Assembly: GCF_014332695.1 (NCBI RefSeq)
Contig: NZ_MBUA01000001.1
Coordinates: forward strand, 1,054,001 to 1,118,000
Source: Flavihumibacter stibioxidans
Lineage (GTDB): Bacteria > Bacteroidota > Bacteroidia > Chitinophagales > Chitinophagaceae
DNA: 64,000 nt
Reading direction: 5' to 3'
The translations under genes were made by a program, and so were the position numbers. Of this stretch, positions 25,690 to 35,283 are shown piece after piece (positions within the stretch are counted from its first letter, which is position 1; each line of letters starts with the position of its first letter). A model generated the notes under the pieces. The model saw nothing but the letters and a program-made list of their open reading frames with translations. It ran no database searches and had not been told where the DNA came from.

Positions 25690-27420
25690 ATGCGCTATTT
25701 ACCCCTTTTTTTGGCTGTACTGGCCTTCCCCCTGCTGATAAATGCACAGTTACCCGCCACCGTTTTTGAAAAAACAAATGGCAGGCAAACAGCTACCTAC
25801 CAGGAAGTGATCCGTTTCTACCAGGAACTCGACAAAAGATCCGACCACCTTAAGTTGCAGGCAATGGGCCCCTCAGATGCCGGATTCCCCCTCCACCTTG
25901 CCTTGTATAGTAAAGATGGAAAATTTGACCCCGTCACCTGGCACCGGCAGGGTAAAGTAGTTATCCTTGTAAACAATGGCATCCATCCCGGGGAACCAGA
26001 CGGCATTGACGCCAGTATGATGTGGCTTCGGGATATCCTAAGCGGGAAGAAAACCATCCCTGCCAATATAGCCCTTGCCTTTATTCCGGTTTACAATATA
26101 GGTGGCGCGCTTAACCGGAGTGAGTATTACCGGGTAGATCAGGATGGTCCGGCTGCTTTCGGCTCACGGGGCAACTCACAGAACCTTGACCTGAACCGTG
26201 ATTTCATCAAATCAGACTCAAAGGAAGCCCGAAGTTTCGCAGAACTCTACCAATACCTGAACCCCGACATTTTCATTGATAACCATGTGAGCAATGGTGC
26301 TGATTACCAGCACATCATGACCCTTATTGCTTCTCAGCACAATAAGCTGGGCGGTAAAATGGGCCAGTTCATGAACAGGCAATTTGAACCGGGACTTTAC
26401 CAGTTAATGAAACAGCGGGGGTACGACCTGGTTCCCTATGTAAATGCCTTCGGCGACACCCCGGAAAGTGGCTGGCCCGAATTCCTGGATGGCCCGCGGT
26501 ACAGCAGTGGATATGCCACCCTCTGGAACAGTTTTGCCTTTGTACCGGAAACCCATATGCTAAAACCTTACCCGCAGCGGGTTGCAGCGACCTATGCGCT
26601 GATGGAATGTTTTGTACAGTTCGCCAGCAGTAATGCCGCTGACATCAAATCCCTCAGAAAGGAAGCCTTTGCTGCCCAGAAAACCGCATCCAGCTTCCCG
26701 GTTCAATGGAAGCAGGATCGCAGCACCTGGTCAGACTTACAGTTCAAAGGATATGAGGCAGGTAGAAAACCCAGCGGTGTGTCGGGCCTTCCCCGGCTCT
26801 ATTACGACCGGAACAAGCCATTTGAGAAAACGGTAAAATTCTACAACCACTATTCCACGGCACATTCGGTAGAGAAACCTGTTGCCTATATCATTCCCCA
26901 GGGATGGTGGAAAGTGATCGACCTGCTCAAAGCCAACAAAGTACAGATGATTCCCCTGGCGAGGGATACCTCCCTCAAAGTGGAAGCTTACAGGATCGAA
27001 GAATACAAAGCCTCGACCAGGTCCTTTGAATCGCATTACCCCAATGGAAATGTAAAAATCAGCAAACAGATGATCACCAAATCTTTCCGCAAGGGCGATT
27101 TAATGATCCCTATGAACCAGGCGGCCAACCGCTTCCTGGTGGAAGTGCTGGAACCAGAGGCTATGGATTCTTATTTCACCTGGAATTTCTTTGATGGAAT
27201 TCTGGGCCAGAAGGAAGGTTTCAGTTCCTATGTGTTCGAAGATACAGCGGAAAAATACCTGGCCGAAAATCCCGAACTGAAAAAACGGCTGGCGGAAAAA
27301 GCTGCAACCGATTCAGTTTTCGCGAAAAGTGCCGGACAGCAGCTTGATTTTGTATTTAAAAATTCACCCTGGTATGAGCCCGACCACAACCGTTACCCGG
27401 TGTTCAGGGTGCTGAAATAA
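25690..27420 (+). CDS. Secreted M14-family zinc carboxypeptidase, second paralogue
   Basis: A 576-residue exported protein with signal peptide MRYLPLFLAVLAFPLLINAQ; upstream in-frame codons from 25588 lie next to the rpsT terminator and are not part of it. Zinc-site motif HPGE is at 99-102. A downstream His is in IDNHVSNGADYQH, and LDLNRDFIK carries the substrate Arg. It differs from the M14 protein at 13662-16238 in length and lacks the amidotransferase-like region. Bacteroidota often carry several such exported peptidases. Specificity is not deducible. Confidence 0.88.
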   Translation: MRYLPLFLAVLAFPLLINAQLPATVFEKTNGRQTATYQEVIRFYQELDKRSDHLKLQAMGPSDAGFPLHLALYSKDGKFDPVTWHRQGKVVILVNNGIHPGEPDGIDASMMWLRDILSGKKTIPANIALAFIPVYNIGGALNRSEYYRVDQDGPAAFGSRGNSQNLDLNRDFIKSDSKEARSFAELYQYLNPDIFIDNHVSNGADYQHIMTLIASQHNKLGGKMGQFMNRQFEPGLYQLMKQRGYDLVPYVNAFGDTPESGWPEFLDGPRYSSGYATLWNSFAFVPETHMLKPYPQRVAATYALMECFVQFASSNAADIKSLRKEAFAAQKTASSFPVQWKQDRSTWSDLQFKGYEAGRKPSGVSGLPRLYYDRNKPFEKTVKFYNHYSTAHSVEKPVAYIIPQGWWKVIDLLKANKVQMIPLARDTSLKVEAYRIEEYKASTRSFESHYPNGNVKISKQMITKSFRKGDLMIPMNQAANRFLVEVLEPEAMDSYFTWNFFDGILGQKEGFSSYVFEDTAEKYLAENPELKKRLAEKAATDSVFAKSAGQQLDFVFKNSPWYEPDHNRYPVFRVLK

Positions 27421-27471
27421 AGTTATCGTGATATTTAACAGTTAAAAACTATCAGCCCTCTTGTTGTTACG

Positions 27472-27479
27472 TAATTTTG
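27472..27479 (+). promoter_or_regulatory. -7 promoter element TAATTTTG
   Basis: An exact TAnnTTTG match 18 bp before the ATG at 27498. It overlaps an alternative TTG start at 27477, which is therefore unlikely to be used. Confidence 0.5.
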
Positions 27480-27497
27480 CAGCAATTGCCTGATGTC

Positions 27498-28343
27498 ATG
27501 AAACATGTATTAAACCGATGGATGGTCCTGGTATTCAGTTCCGCCTCCCTGAACACATATGCCCAGTCCAATTTTCGGGAAAGCTCAGAAACCAATCCGG
27601 TTTCTGCCAGTGAACCTGGCCAGGTAAAGGAACCAGCCATCAAATCGATGGGCCCTGCGGCAAATAATGATCCCCTTTATACGGCCGGCTACAAAAACCA
27701 GCGCCCGCATGGAAACTACCAGAGCTGGTACTTATCCAGGCAACCCCGGGAAAATGGAAGGTTTCATAAAGGCATTCCGGATGGGGAATGGAAAGGATGG
27801 TACAGCAATGGGCAACCGCGTTTTATCAGGACCTACAGTGCAGACAAACTGGCCAGGATAAAAGATGAGACCAGGCGTCACCCACGGCATATCTTCACGC
27901 CACTGGCCATGGAAGCCAAAACCAACCCCGGTAAGCTCAGTAAGGCCACCGCGGCCGTTCAGTCATTCGCGGATCTTTACGGAAAGAAACCCGAGAATCT
28001 GTCGCCCATTCAGGAAGATTCTGACCTGGTGGCCTCCAATCAGTTCAATGAAATGGCTGGTGATGATGCCTACCGGGCACCTTTTAATGAATGCCTGCAT
28101 CATGGCCTTTATGTAAATTATTACCCCAACGGTGCCACCAAGGATTCTGGTTATTACCGGAACGGCTTGCGCGAAGGCCATTGGGAAGAATGGCTGAGCA
28201 ATGGCACCGTGAGGGCATCAGGAGCTTACCTGCATGGGCGCAGAACCCAAACCTGGTCTTACTATGATTCCAGCGGCAGACTGCGTTCCCTTGCCATTTA
28301 TAATGGAAAAGGCGAATTGCAGGAACAGAAATTCTATGAGTGA
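27498..28343 (+). CDS. Exported MORN-variant (YwqK-like) repeat protein
   Basis: A 281-residue protein with an N-terminal signal peptide ending near LNTYAQS. Two blocks of MORN-type repeats are visible: an N-terminal set (GNYQSWYLSRQPRENGRF, GIPDGEWKGWYSNGQPR) and a C-terminal set (YYPNGATKDSGYYRNG, GHWEEWLSNGTVRASGAY, GRRTQTWSYYDSSGRL). A non-repeat segment of about 90 residues separates them. Such repeats form beta-hairpin solenoids and occur in Bacteroidota surface or periplasmic proteins of unknown role. The YwqK antitoxin label used for this domain should not be read as evidence of a toxin system; no toxin gene is adjacent. Confidence 0.82.
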   Translation: MKHVLNRWMVLVFSSASLNTYAQSNFRESSETNPVSASEPGQVKEPAIKSMGPAANNDPLYTAGYKNQRPHGNYQSWYLSRQPRENGRFHKGIPDGEWKGWYSNGQPRFIRTYSADKLARIKDETRRHPRHIFTPLAMEAKTNPGKLSKATAAVQSFADLYGKKPENLSPIQEDSDLVASNQFNEMAGDDAYRAPFNECLHHGLYVNYYPNGATKDSGYYRNGLREGHWEEWLSNGTVRASGAYLHGRRTQTWSYYDSSGRLRSLAIYNGKGELQEQKFYE

Positions 28344-28368
28344 TAACCGGGAGTAACCGAAATCAGTA

Positions 28369-29091
28369 TCAATCGATCTTACGGATATTACCGCTGCCCT
28401 TGATATCTGTCTTGATGGAGGGATTGCCTTTATAGGTTACATCACCGCTTCCCCTGACTTCCACTTCAAGTGATTTGCTGGCGAATGCACTGGCGTTGCC
28501 ACTTCCTTTTATGTCGATACTAACGGATTCGGCTTTAAGGTCCACAGCCTTCAGGTCCCCGCTTCCGGCAGATTCCAGTTCAACTGTACGTGTTTCACCT
28601 GAAAGGACAATATTACCGCTGCCATGGGACACCGCTTTTACATCGGGCACCTGTATCTGCAAAGTAATATCACCACTTCCCTTGGTACCCAATTCCAGTT
28701 TTTCGCCATCCGAGATTATTGAATTGGCACTGATATTACCGGAGCCATATGACCAGATACTCTTGAAAGAAGGGGCAGTGACAACAATTCTGATGGAGCG
28801 GGTAGGTTTCAGCCTGAACCCCTCTTCGGTACGGATTACCAGCGTATTTCCATCAACATAGGTATCAATATGGGGAACCAGGTTGTCCTCCGCTTCAATT
28901 TGAACTTCATGGGAGGCACCCGTTTTCAGTATAATATCAAAGGAACCCTTCTGTTCCACCCCGGAAAAGCTGCCCGGTGTTTTGGTAGTGGTAGTGACAT
29001 TCCCATTGCCCTTTACCCGCTTTCCCATCCCATAATAACAGGAACTTATGGATAAAGAAAGCATTGTCAGCAGAATTAAAACCGGTTTCAT
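28369..29091 (-). CDS. Head GIN domain lipoprotein (DUF2807)
   Basis: A 240-residue putative lipoprotein with lipobox SISSC at about residue 18; the ATG at 29091 is preferred because it starts the signal peptide directly (MKPVLILLTML). The mature region is a right-handed beta-helix-like DUF2807 domain with many GSGN/GSGD turns (YGSGNIS, KGSGDIT, HGSGNIV, AGSGDLK, KGSGNAS, RGSGDVT, KGSGNIR), about one every 22 residues. These proteins are common in Bacteroidota, and their function is unknown. It converges with the MORN protein gene. Confidence 0.87.
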   Translation of the reverse strand: MKPVLILLTMLSLSISSCYYGMGKRVKGNGNVTTTTKTPGSFSGVEQKGSFDIILKTGASHEVQIEAEDNLVPHIDTYVDGNTLVIRTEEGFRLKPTRSIRIVVTAPSFKSIWSYGSGNISANSIISDGEKLELGTKGSGDITLQIQVPDVKAVSHGSGNIVLSGETRTVELESAGSGDLKAVDLKAESVSIDIKGSGNASAFASKSLEVEVRGSGDVTYKGNPSIKTDIKGSGNIRKID

Positions 29092-29154
29092 GTGTTGTTG
29101 TTTTGTCAAAAAAAGTAAAATTTCAAGGAATTTGACGCCCGCCCATCAAAAAAG

Positions 29155-29186
29155 TTACAGCCACTACAACAAACCACAAACAAGTT
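29155..29186. repeat. Degenerate ACAAACC repeats of 7-bp period before guaA
   Basis: CACTACA, ACAAACC, ACAAACA in register just upstream of guaA, resembling the run before tdk (AAACCAT, AAACAAA). Function unknown. Confidence 0.4.
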
Positions 29187-29202
29187 TTAACTTCGCCGCA
29201 CC

Positions 29203-30738
29203 ATGACAGAAAAGATACTCATTCTCGATTTTGGCTCTCAATACACTCAATTGATTGCCAGGGCTGTACGTGAAGCCAACGTTTACTGTGAAATCATCCC
29301 TTACCACAAGTCATTCGAATTTGAACCCGGACTGAAAGGGATCATACTTTCCGGCTCCCCGTTTTCCGTAAACGATGAAAATGCGCCGGATGTGGACATC
29401 CAGGCCTTTATTCAGAAAGTGCCGGTACTTGGAGTATGTTATGGGGCCCAGCTAACTGCCAAAAAATTCGGTGGCAAAGTGGAAAAGAGTAACAAACGCG
29501 AATATGGCCGGGCATATATTCAGCGGACAAAGGAGGATGTACTGTTTGAAGGTATGTCTGCAAACTCGCAGGTCTGGATGAGCCATGCCGACTCCATCAA
29601 GGAACTGCCTGCCGGATTTGAACTACTGGCTGTTACCGAATCCATTCCGGTTGCTGCTTTTAAAAAGATATCCTCACAGGAAACCCTATACGCTGTCCAA
29701 TTCCACCCCGAAGTATATCATTCCATCGAAGGAAAAAAACTTATCCGCAACTTCCTGGTGGATATCTGTGGTTGTGCACAGGATTGGACGCCTGCGCATT
29801 TTATTACAGATACGGTGGAAGCACTGAAAAAGCAGATCGGCAATAAAAAAGTGATCATGGCACTCAGCGGGGGTGTGGACAGCACAGTGGCTGCAACCCT
29901 TATCCATAAGGCTATTGGCGATAATTTATACGGCATTTTTGTGGACAATGGTGTTCTACGAAAAGGCGAGTTTGAACAGGTGTTGAAAACCTACAAAGAC
30001 AACCTGCACCTGAACGTGAAGGGAATTGATGCCAAATCGAAATTCTATGGGGAACTGGCAGGCAAAACTGATCCGGAAGAAAAGCGTAAAGTAATCGGCC
30101 GTTTGTTTATCGAGGTATTCCAGGAAGAAGCTACCAAAATCACGGGCATTGAAATGCTCGGCCAGGGTACTATTTATCCCGATGTAATTGAAAGTATTTC
30201 CGTGCATGGCCCTTCCGTAACCATCAAGTCGCACCACAATGTAGGTGGCCTGCCCGAAAAAATGCACATGGGGCTGGTGGAACCACTTCGCTACCTGTTC
30301 AAGGATGAAGTTCGCAGGGTGGGGCGCGAACTGGGTATTCCGGATGAGTTACTCGACAGGCATCCATTCCCCGGACCGGGACTTGCCATCAGGATACTCG
30401 GTGAAATCACTGAAGAAAAAGTTAAACTGTTGCAGGAAGCCGACCATCGATACATCTCAGGGCTGAAAGAACACAACTTATACAAAACAGTATGGCAGGC
30501 CGGCGCCATCCTGCTTCCCGTAAAGAGTGTGGGGGTGATGGGAGATGAGCGTACTTACGAATATACAGTAGCGTTAAGGGCTGTAACCTCTGTTGACGGG
30601 ATGACAGCCGACTGGGCACACCTGCCATATGATTTTCTGGCACACATTTCGAGTGATATCATCAACAATGTTCGGGGAATCAACCGTGTGGTGTACGATA
30701 TCAGCAGCAAACCGCCGGCTACCATCGAATGGGAATAA
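29203..30738 (+). CDS. guaA: GMP synthase (glutamine-hydrolysing)
   Basis: Converts XMP to GMP using glutamine and ATP. The 511-residue protein has a class I amidotransferase domain (catalytic Cys in [10 protein letters not shown], His/Glu in [10 protein letters not shown]) and an ATP pyrophosphatase domain with PP-loop [12 protein letters not shown] (about residue 225), then [17 protein letters not shown] and the C-terminal dimerisation domain ending [11 protein letters not shown]. All catalytic residues are present. The stop is directly followed by the next gene, so the two form an operon. Confidence 0.97.
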   Translation: MTEKILILDFGSQYTQLIARAVREANVYCEIIPYHKSFEFEPGLKGIILSGSPFSVNDENAPDVDIQAFIQKVPVLGVCYGAQLTAKKFGGKVEKSNKREYGRAYIQRTKEDVLFEGMSANSQVWMSHADSIKELPAGFELLAVTESIPVAAFKKISSQETLYAVQFHPEVYHSIEGKKLIRNFLVDICGCAQDWTPAHFITDTVEALKKQIGNKKVIMALSGGVDSTVAATLIHKAIGDNLYGIFVDNGVLRKGEFEQVLKTYKDNLHLNVKGIDAKSKFYGELAGKTDPEEKRKVIGRLFIEVFQEEATKITGIEMLGQGTIYPDVIESISVHGPSVTIKSHHNVGGLPEKMHMGLVEPLRYLFKDEVRRVGRELGIPDELLDRHPFPGPGLAIRILGEITEEKVKLLQEADHRYISGLKEHNLYKTVWQAGAILLPVKSVGVMGDERTYEYTVALRAVTSVDGMTADWAHLPYDFLAHISSDIINNVRGINRVVYDISSKPPATIEWE

Positions 30739-30756
30739 TTGAATAAACCCTATAAA

Positions 30757-31968
30757 ATGAGTGTCTTTATCAGGCTTTTTTTTCTTGCGGCTTTTTTCCT
30801 GTTGCAGATCGGAACACCACTGGTAGCCCAGGACAGTATCGTACAGTACAATGCTGTCAGGCCTGTAAAGACAAAACCGGTAATTGCCGTATTGCTGCCG
30901 TTGTACCTGGATTCGGCATTCGATGCAGGGGGGCAGTACCGATTCGGAAAACAGTTTCCAAGATATATATTACCGGGCCTGGAATTTTACGAGGGTATGC
31001 AACTGGCTATTGATTCCCTTAAAAAGGAAAATATAGCCCTTGATATACACGTCATTGACACGAGGTCTACACGTAATATCGGAGAAATTTTAAAGCTGCC
31101 GGCAGTTCAGCAGGCCAACCTCCTGGTTGCCCATGTAGCCAATAATGAGATCCGCCAGGTAGCTGATTTTGCAGGTAAAAAGCAGGTACCATTTATAAAC
31201 GTGAATCTGCCTAATGATGCGGGGGTGACCAATAATCCGTTTATGGTAATCCTGAACAGCACGCTGGCGACCCATTGCGAAGGGATGTATAAATTCCTGC
31301 AAAAAAATTACAGCACCTCCCCCATTATTGTTTTCCGAAAAGCAGGGGTACAGGAAGACAGGCTGAAAGCCTACCTGACAGATGTGGAGAAATCCACCAC
31401 AGCCACTCCGCTTAAGTTGAAATATGTGACACTGCCATCAGGTTTCGGGGCTGAAAACCTGTTACCCTACCTTGATAGCAATCGTGTAACCATGGCCGTT
31501 GCAGGAAGCCTGGATGAACAGTTTGCACGCAATCTTTCCACTCACCTGGCGGCGTTGAATAAGACCTATCCTGTGCGTGTGATGGGGATGCCTACCTGGG
31601 ATGGTATCCGAGATTTTGATCGACCTGAATACAGGGACCTGGAAATATTTTACTCCACCCCATTCAACCCGATCCGTACCGATTCACTGAGTGAATCCAT
31701 TAATATTCATTTCAGGGATTATTTGTATTCTCGTCCGAGCGATATGGTTTTCCGGGGCTATGAAACCATTTACAGGTTTGGAAAACTGCTGGCGGAACAG
31801 GGCAGTAATATTGCGTCGGGACTGGGAGAAAAAAAGTACAGGGTCTTTACAGATTTCGATATACAACCGGTATTGCTGAATAAGCAGCAGCAACAACTCG
31901 ATTACTTTGAGAACAAGAAAATGTATATCATAAAAAAGGTAAATGGAAGCGTATCTACAGTGTTATGA
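30757..31968 (+). CDS. Exported type-1 periplasmic-binding-protein-like protein
   Basis: The 403-residue protein has a signal peptide (hydrophobic FIRLFFLAAFFLLQIG, cleavage near LVAQ). The mature part fits the Leu/Ile/Val-binding-protein-like type 1 fold: VIAVLLPLYLDSAF, EGMQLAIDSLKKENI, LLVAHVANNEIRQVADFAG and PVRVMGMPTWDGI. No transporter genes are adjacent. In related genomes similar proteins with an added LysM domain follow guaA, but no LysM is seen here. It could be an envelope or cell-wall sensor rather than a transporter subunit. The TTG at 30739, immediately after the guaA stop, is an alternative start. Confidence 0.8.
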   Translation: MSVFIRLFFLAAFFLLQIGTPLVAQDSIVQYNAVRPVKTKPVIAVLLPLYLDSAFDAGGQYRFGKQFPRYILPGLEFYEGMQLAIDSLKKENIALDIHVIDTRSTRNIGEILKLPAVQQANLLVAHVANNEIRQVADFAGKKQVPFINVNLPNDAGVTNNPFMVILNSTLATHCEGMYKFLQKNYSTSPIIVFRKAGVQEDRLKAYLTDVEKSTTATPLKLKYVTLPSGFGAENLLPYLDSNRVTMAVAGSLDEQFARNLSTHLAALNKTYPVRVMGMPTWDGIRDFDRPEYRDLEIFYSTPFNPIRTDSLSESINIHFRDYLYSRPSDMVFRGYETIYRFGKLLAEQGSNIASGLGEKKYRVFTDFDIQPVLLNKQQQQLDYFENKKMYIIKKVNGSVSTVL

Positions 31969-31997
31969 TCCTTCCAAACGCCTAATACGCCCAGACA

Positions 31998-33503
31998 CTA
32001 CCCCCTGAATTTTACATCCCCGCCTTCCAGTTGATCGATGCCTTTCAACAGCGACTCCTGCTGCTGTTGCTTCCTGATCTCAATGGGTTCAGCCGCCCTT
32101 TCCAGACAATCCGTGATTCCGCAGCGTTCGCAGGTGGTATGGACCACCCGGACCGGAATGTCAGGATCATTTACAAGCGGCATGGTCTTTAATAGTTGTT
32201 GCTCTATCATCAGGCCGATTGTAACACTCACCATTTCATCACTCCCCTTTGATTTCGGTTTTGCAATTGAGATGCAGAGATAGCGGTTCTGCGTATTCCA
32301 GTATTGCGAAACCTGTGCTTCCACAACCGGGTGCCGGTATTTCTTTTTAGCCTGCAGTTCCTGTGCATGCCGCATTGAATTGATGGCCACCCAGCGCCGG
32401 CAATAATGTTCATTCATCGCATTCGCATATGGATTGTGCAACTGGGAAAGATGCAATTCCTTGGTGATCTCATATTCATCCGTAATAGTATCGCCGGAAA
32501 GTCGGAGAAAAAAAAGATGATCGATACCAAAATGCTTAGGCAAGATGTTGGTAAGTCGCTGCATCATCATCTCGGGAGTAACATCGTAACGGGAACAGAT
32601 ATCCAGCCAGGATTTATCCTGCCATTTGGTCTGCATCACAATTTGTTTGACATCCTGAACGAATAACTCTTCCGGCATCAGTAATGCAGAGGCAAAATAG
32701 GAAGCCTTGAAATTATTCAGCAGCATCTCAAACGAAGCAGACAGGATAATCATGGTTGTAAAGGGGCGCTCTGTAAAACCCAGGAACTGGAATGCCAGTT
32801 CACGCGCCAGGAGAAATTTTTCCTGGGCAGTACTTAATCCTTTATTCAGAAAGAGTACTTTCTGCTGACTGGAATAATAGGACCTTACCGTTTGAAGTGA
32901 TTCTATCCCGCCCATTTTCCTGCGGTTCACGGATATGCCCTTTTCTTCCAGCAGCCGGCACAGCGTTTCAACATCCGGTGAAACGCCATCACTGATACCA
33001 TTTTGTAACCGGTAACTATTCGCGGCCTCTTCTATTTCCTCAAAATAATTATCCTGCAGATCCTGGTAGGAGCGCAAGGCCGCATTGTAAAATCCTTCCT
33101 TCGACAGTTGATAACTGCGTGAAATTTTGAGCAGTGTACTGATGAAAGCCGTCACCTTATCCGGTGTATTGGTGAAAAGATCGAGCAATGCAGCAGGTGT
33201 CAGTCCGAAATGCTCCCAGGGAATTGCATTGATGAAATCGGAATTGATCAGGTCTATTATCGGCTGCAGTTTTTTAGACGCATGGAGGGAAACCAGGTAA
33301 TCGTAATCGGCTCCCAGGGCCTTTCCCAGGGCCAGTATCTTGTCTGCTTTAGGGTATTTTTTCCCTGTTTCGATATCATGCAGGTAGGAAAGGGATAAAC
33401 CGGTTTTTTCAGACAACTGGTGGTAGGACAAGCCACGCCCCTGCCGAAGACTCTTCACTTTAAGGCCAAAAATCAGCCTGACGCTTTCGTTTTCAGTGAT
33501 CAT
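31998..33503 (-). CDS. XRE-family regulator of ScfR/RamB type with IrrE-like domain
   Basis: The 501-residue protein has an N-terminal helix-turn-helix (about residues 10-65: LSYHQLSEKTGLSLSYLHDIETG). An IrrE/ImmA-like central region follows, in which the HEXXH zinc motif is replaced by ARELAFQFLG, so it is probably not a peptidase. The C-terminal DUF2083-like region has the cysteine cluster CERCGITDCLERAAEP. This architecture is that of short-chain fatty acid regulators (ScfR), RamB and PrpC-type activators, which respond to acyl-CoA or acetate metabolism. It is divergent from aceB with a 101-bp gap holding palindromes, so it likely controls the glyoxylate shunt and itself. Ligand unknown. 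Confidence 0.85.
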   Translation of the reverse strand: MITENESVRLIFGLKVKSLRQGRGLSYHQLSEKTGLSLSYLHDIETGKKYPKADKILALGKALGADYDYLVSLHASKKLQPIIDLINSDFINAIPWEHFGLTPAALLDLFTNTPDKVTAFISTLLKISRSYQLSKEGFYNAALRSYQDLQDNYFEEIEEAANSYRLQNGISDGVSPDVETLCRLLEEKGISVNRRKMGGIESLQTVRSYYSSQQKVLFLNKGLSTAQEKFLLARELAFQFLGFTERPFTTMIILSASFEMLLNNFKASYFASALLMPEELFVQDVKQIVMQTKWQDKSWLDICSRYDVTPEMMMQRLTNILPKHFGIDHLFFLRLSGDTITDEYEITKELHLSQLHNPYANAMNEHYCRRWVAINSMRHAQELQAKKKYRHPVVEAQVSQYWNTQNRYLCISIAKPKSKGSDEMVSVTIGLMIEQQLLKTMPLVNDPDIPVRVVHTTCERCGITDCLERAAEPIEIRKQQQQESLLKGIDQLEGGDVKFRG

Positions 33504-33530
33504 GCCACCAAAGTAGGAAATCCCATTAAA

Positions 33531-33569
33531 TTTCGAAAATAATTTCTTTTGCGAAATTTTCGCTATTTG
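33531..33569. promoter_or_regulatory. Putative operator palindromes between the regulator and aceB
   Basis: TTTCGAAA (33531-33538) and GCGAAA-T-TTTCGC (33551-33563), the latter overlapped by TTTTGCGAAA and followed by TATTTG. Repeated TTTCG/CGAAA half-sites and the TTTGC(G)AAA shape recall RamB/ScfR-type sites, but this match is by eye. Confidence 0.45.
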
Positions 33570-33604
33570 TAATTATTTCTTATTTTAGAGAAAAATTAGT
33601 AACC

Positions 33605-35230
33605 ATGTTTGAAATCGCTCACCCCCAGACTGCCTCCCGGTACATGGCTCCGGCAGGCATGACAATCAGGGCTCCCTTTGAGGAGGCCCACCAGTTTATG
33701 CTTTCGGCTGAAGCACTCCAATTCCTCGCCGACCTTCATCGTCGCTTCAATGCCAAGAGGAAATCACTGCTGGTCGAGCGTGCCGGGATCCAGGAAAAGA
33801 TCAACCATGGCTGGAAACCTGATTTCATGAAAGAAACGGCCATTATCCGGAACAGCGACTGGACAATCGCCCCGGTCCCGGCAGACCTCCTCGACCGCCG
33901 GGTTGAAATCACCGGGCCGGTTGACAGGAAAATGATCATCAATGCATTGAACTCCGGCGCCAATGTATTCATGGCGGATTTCGAAGACAGCAACACCCCA
34001 AACTGGCAAAATACCATCGGGGGGCAGCTAAACCTCTTTGATGCCATCCGGAAAAATATCCGTTATGAAAACCCGGAGAACGGAAAAACCTATCAGCTGA
34101 ATGAAACAACCGCTACCCTTTTTGTCCGCCCCCGCGGCTGGCACCTGGAAGAAAAAAACATCCTTGTAGATGATGAGCCCATGAGCGGTAGCCTGGTTGA
34201 TTTCGGCCTCTACTTTTTTCATAATGCGCAATACCTGCTCCAGCATGGTTCAGGTCCCTACTTCTACCTGCCCAAACTGGAACATTACCGCGAGGCCCGT
34301 CTGTGGGATGACGTCTTTGTATTTTCTCAGAATTATTGTGGCGTTCCCTATGGCAGCATCAAGGCAACAGTACTCGTAGAAACCATTCTGGCTTCCTTTC
34401 AGCTGAATGAGATCCTTTGGGAGTTGCGCGATCACAGTGCCGGCCTCAATTGCGGCAGGTGGGATTATATATTTTCCTTTATCAAAAAATTCCGCCAGCA
34501 GGAAGGGACAGTTTTTCCGGACCGTTCGCAGGTAACCATGACAGTTCCTTTCATGCGCGCTTACTCGCATCTGGTAATCCAGACCTGTCATCTCCGGGGC
34601 GCACACGCTATTGGCGGCATGGCTGCCCAGATACCCATCAGGAGCAATCCCGAAGCCAACGAAAAAGCCATGGAAAAAGTGATGAACGATAAACTTCGCG
34701 AAGTCACCGATGGTCACGACGGCACCTGGGTGGCACACCCCGCCCTGGTACCCATTGCCATGGATGTGTTCAACCAGCATATGCCCGGTGCCAACCAGGT
34801 GAACTCCGCCAAACAGAAAGATTTTTCCTGCACGGCAAACATGCTGCTCGAAGTACCTGGGGGAACCATAACGGAGGAGGGTATGCGAACAAATATAAAT
34901 GTGGGCATTCTATATCTCGAGAGCTGGCTCAGGGGGAACGGAGCCGCGGCCATTTACAACCTGATGGAAGATGCCGCCACTGCAGAGATCTCGCGCAGCC
35001 AGCTATGGCAATGGATCCGCTGCCAGGCCAGACTTAACGATGGTCGAACTGTCAACCAGGACCTATATGAAACATTCCGCGATGAGGAGATTGTGAAAAT
35101 CCGGGATTTGGTAGGCAGTGAAACTTACTGCACTGGAAAATTCACCCAGGCGATCGCGCTGTTTAACCGCCTGGTTACCCAGCCACAGTTTGAAGAATTC
35201 CTTACAATCCCTGCCTATTCAATGTTGTAA
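33605..35230 (+). CDS. aceB: Malate synthase A
   Basis: Condenses glyoxylate with acetyl-CoA to malate, the second step of the glyoxylate shunt. The 541 residues match isoform A (not the longer GlcB). Motifs: [15 protein letters not shown] (Mg/acidic region), [20 protein letters not shown] (catalytic Arg region), [11 protein letters not shown], and the C-terminal [18 protein letters not shown] with the general base region. It is followed after 53 bp by aceA; the pair forms an operon divergent from an ScfR-like regulator. Confidence 0.96.
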   Translation: MFEIAHPQTASRYMAPAGMTIRAPFEEAHQFMLSAEALQFLADLHRRFNAKRKSLLVERAGIQEKINHGWKPDFMKETAIIRNSDWTIAPVPADLLDRRVEITGPVDRKMIINALNSGANVFMADFEDSNTPNWQNTIGGQLNLFDAIRKNIRYENPENGKTYQLNETTATLFVRPRGWHLEEKNILVDDEPMSGSLVDFGLYFFHNAQYLLQHGSGPYFYLPKLEHYREARLWDDVFVFSQNYCGVPYGSIKATVLVETILASFQLNEILWELRDHSAGLNCGRWDYIFSFIKKFRQQEGTVFPDRSQVTMTVPFMRAYSHLVIQTCHLRGAHAIGGMAAQIPIRSNPEANEKAMEKVMNDKLREVTDGHDGTWVAHPALVPIAMDVFNQHMPGANQVNSAKQKDFSCTANMLLEVPGGTITEEGMRTNINVGILYLESWLRGNGAAAIYNLMEDAATAEISRSQLWQWIRCQARLNDGRTVNQDLYETFRDEEIVKIRDLVGSETYCTGKFTQAIALFNRLVTQPQFEEFLTIPAYSML

Positions 35231-35283
35231 TCCCGCCTGACTCTAACATCAATATTCTTACTTCATTTCTAAAAAAACACACA

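Noticed and set aside
27498-28343. A toxin-antitoxin system, from the YwqK-type name of MORN-like repeats
   Set aside because: No toxin gene is adjacent, and the protein has a signal peptide.
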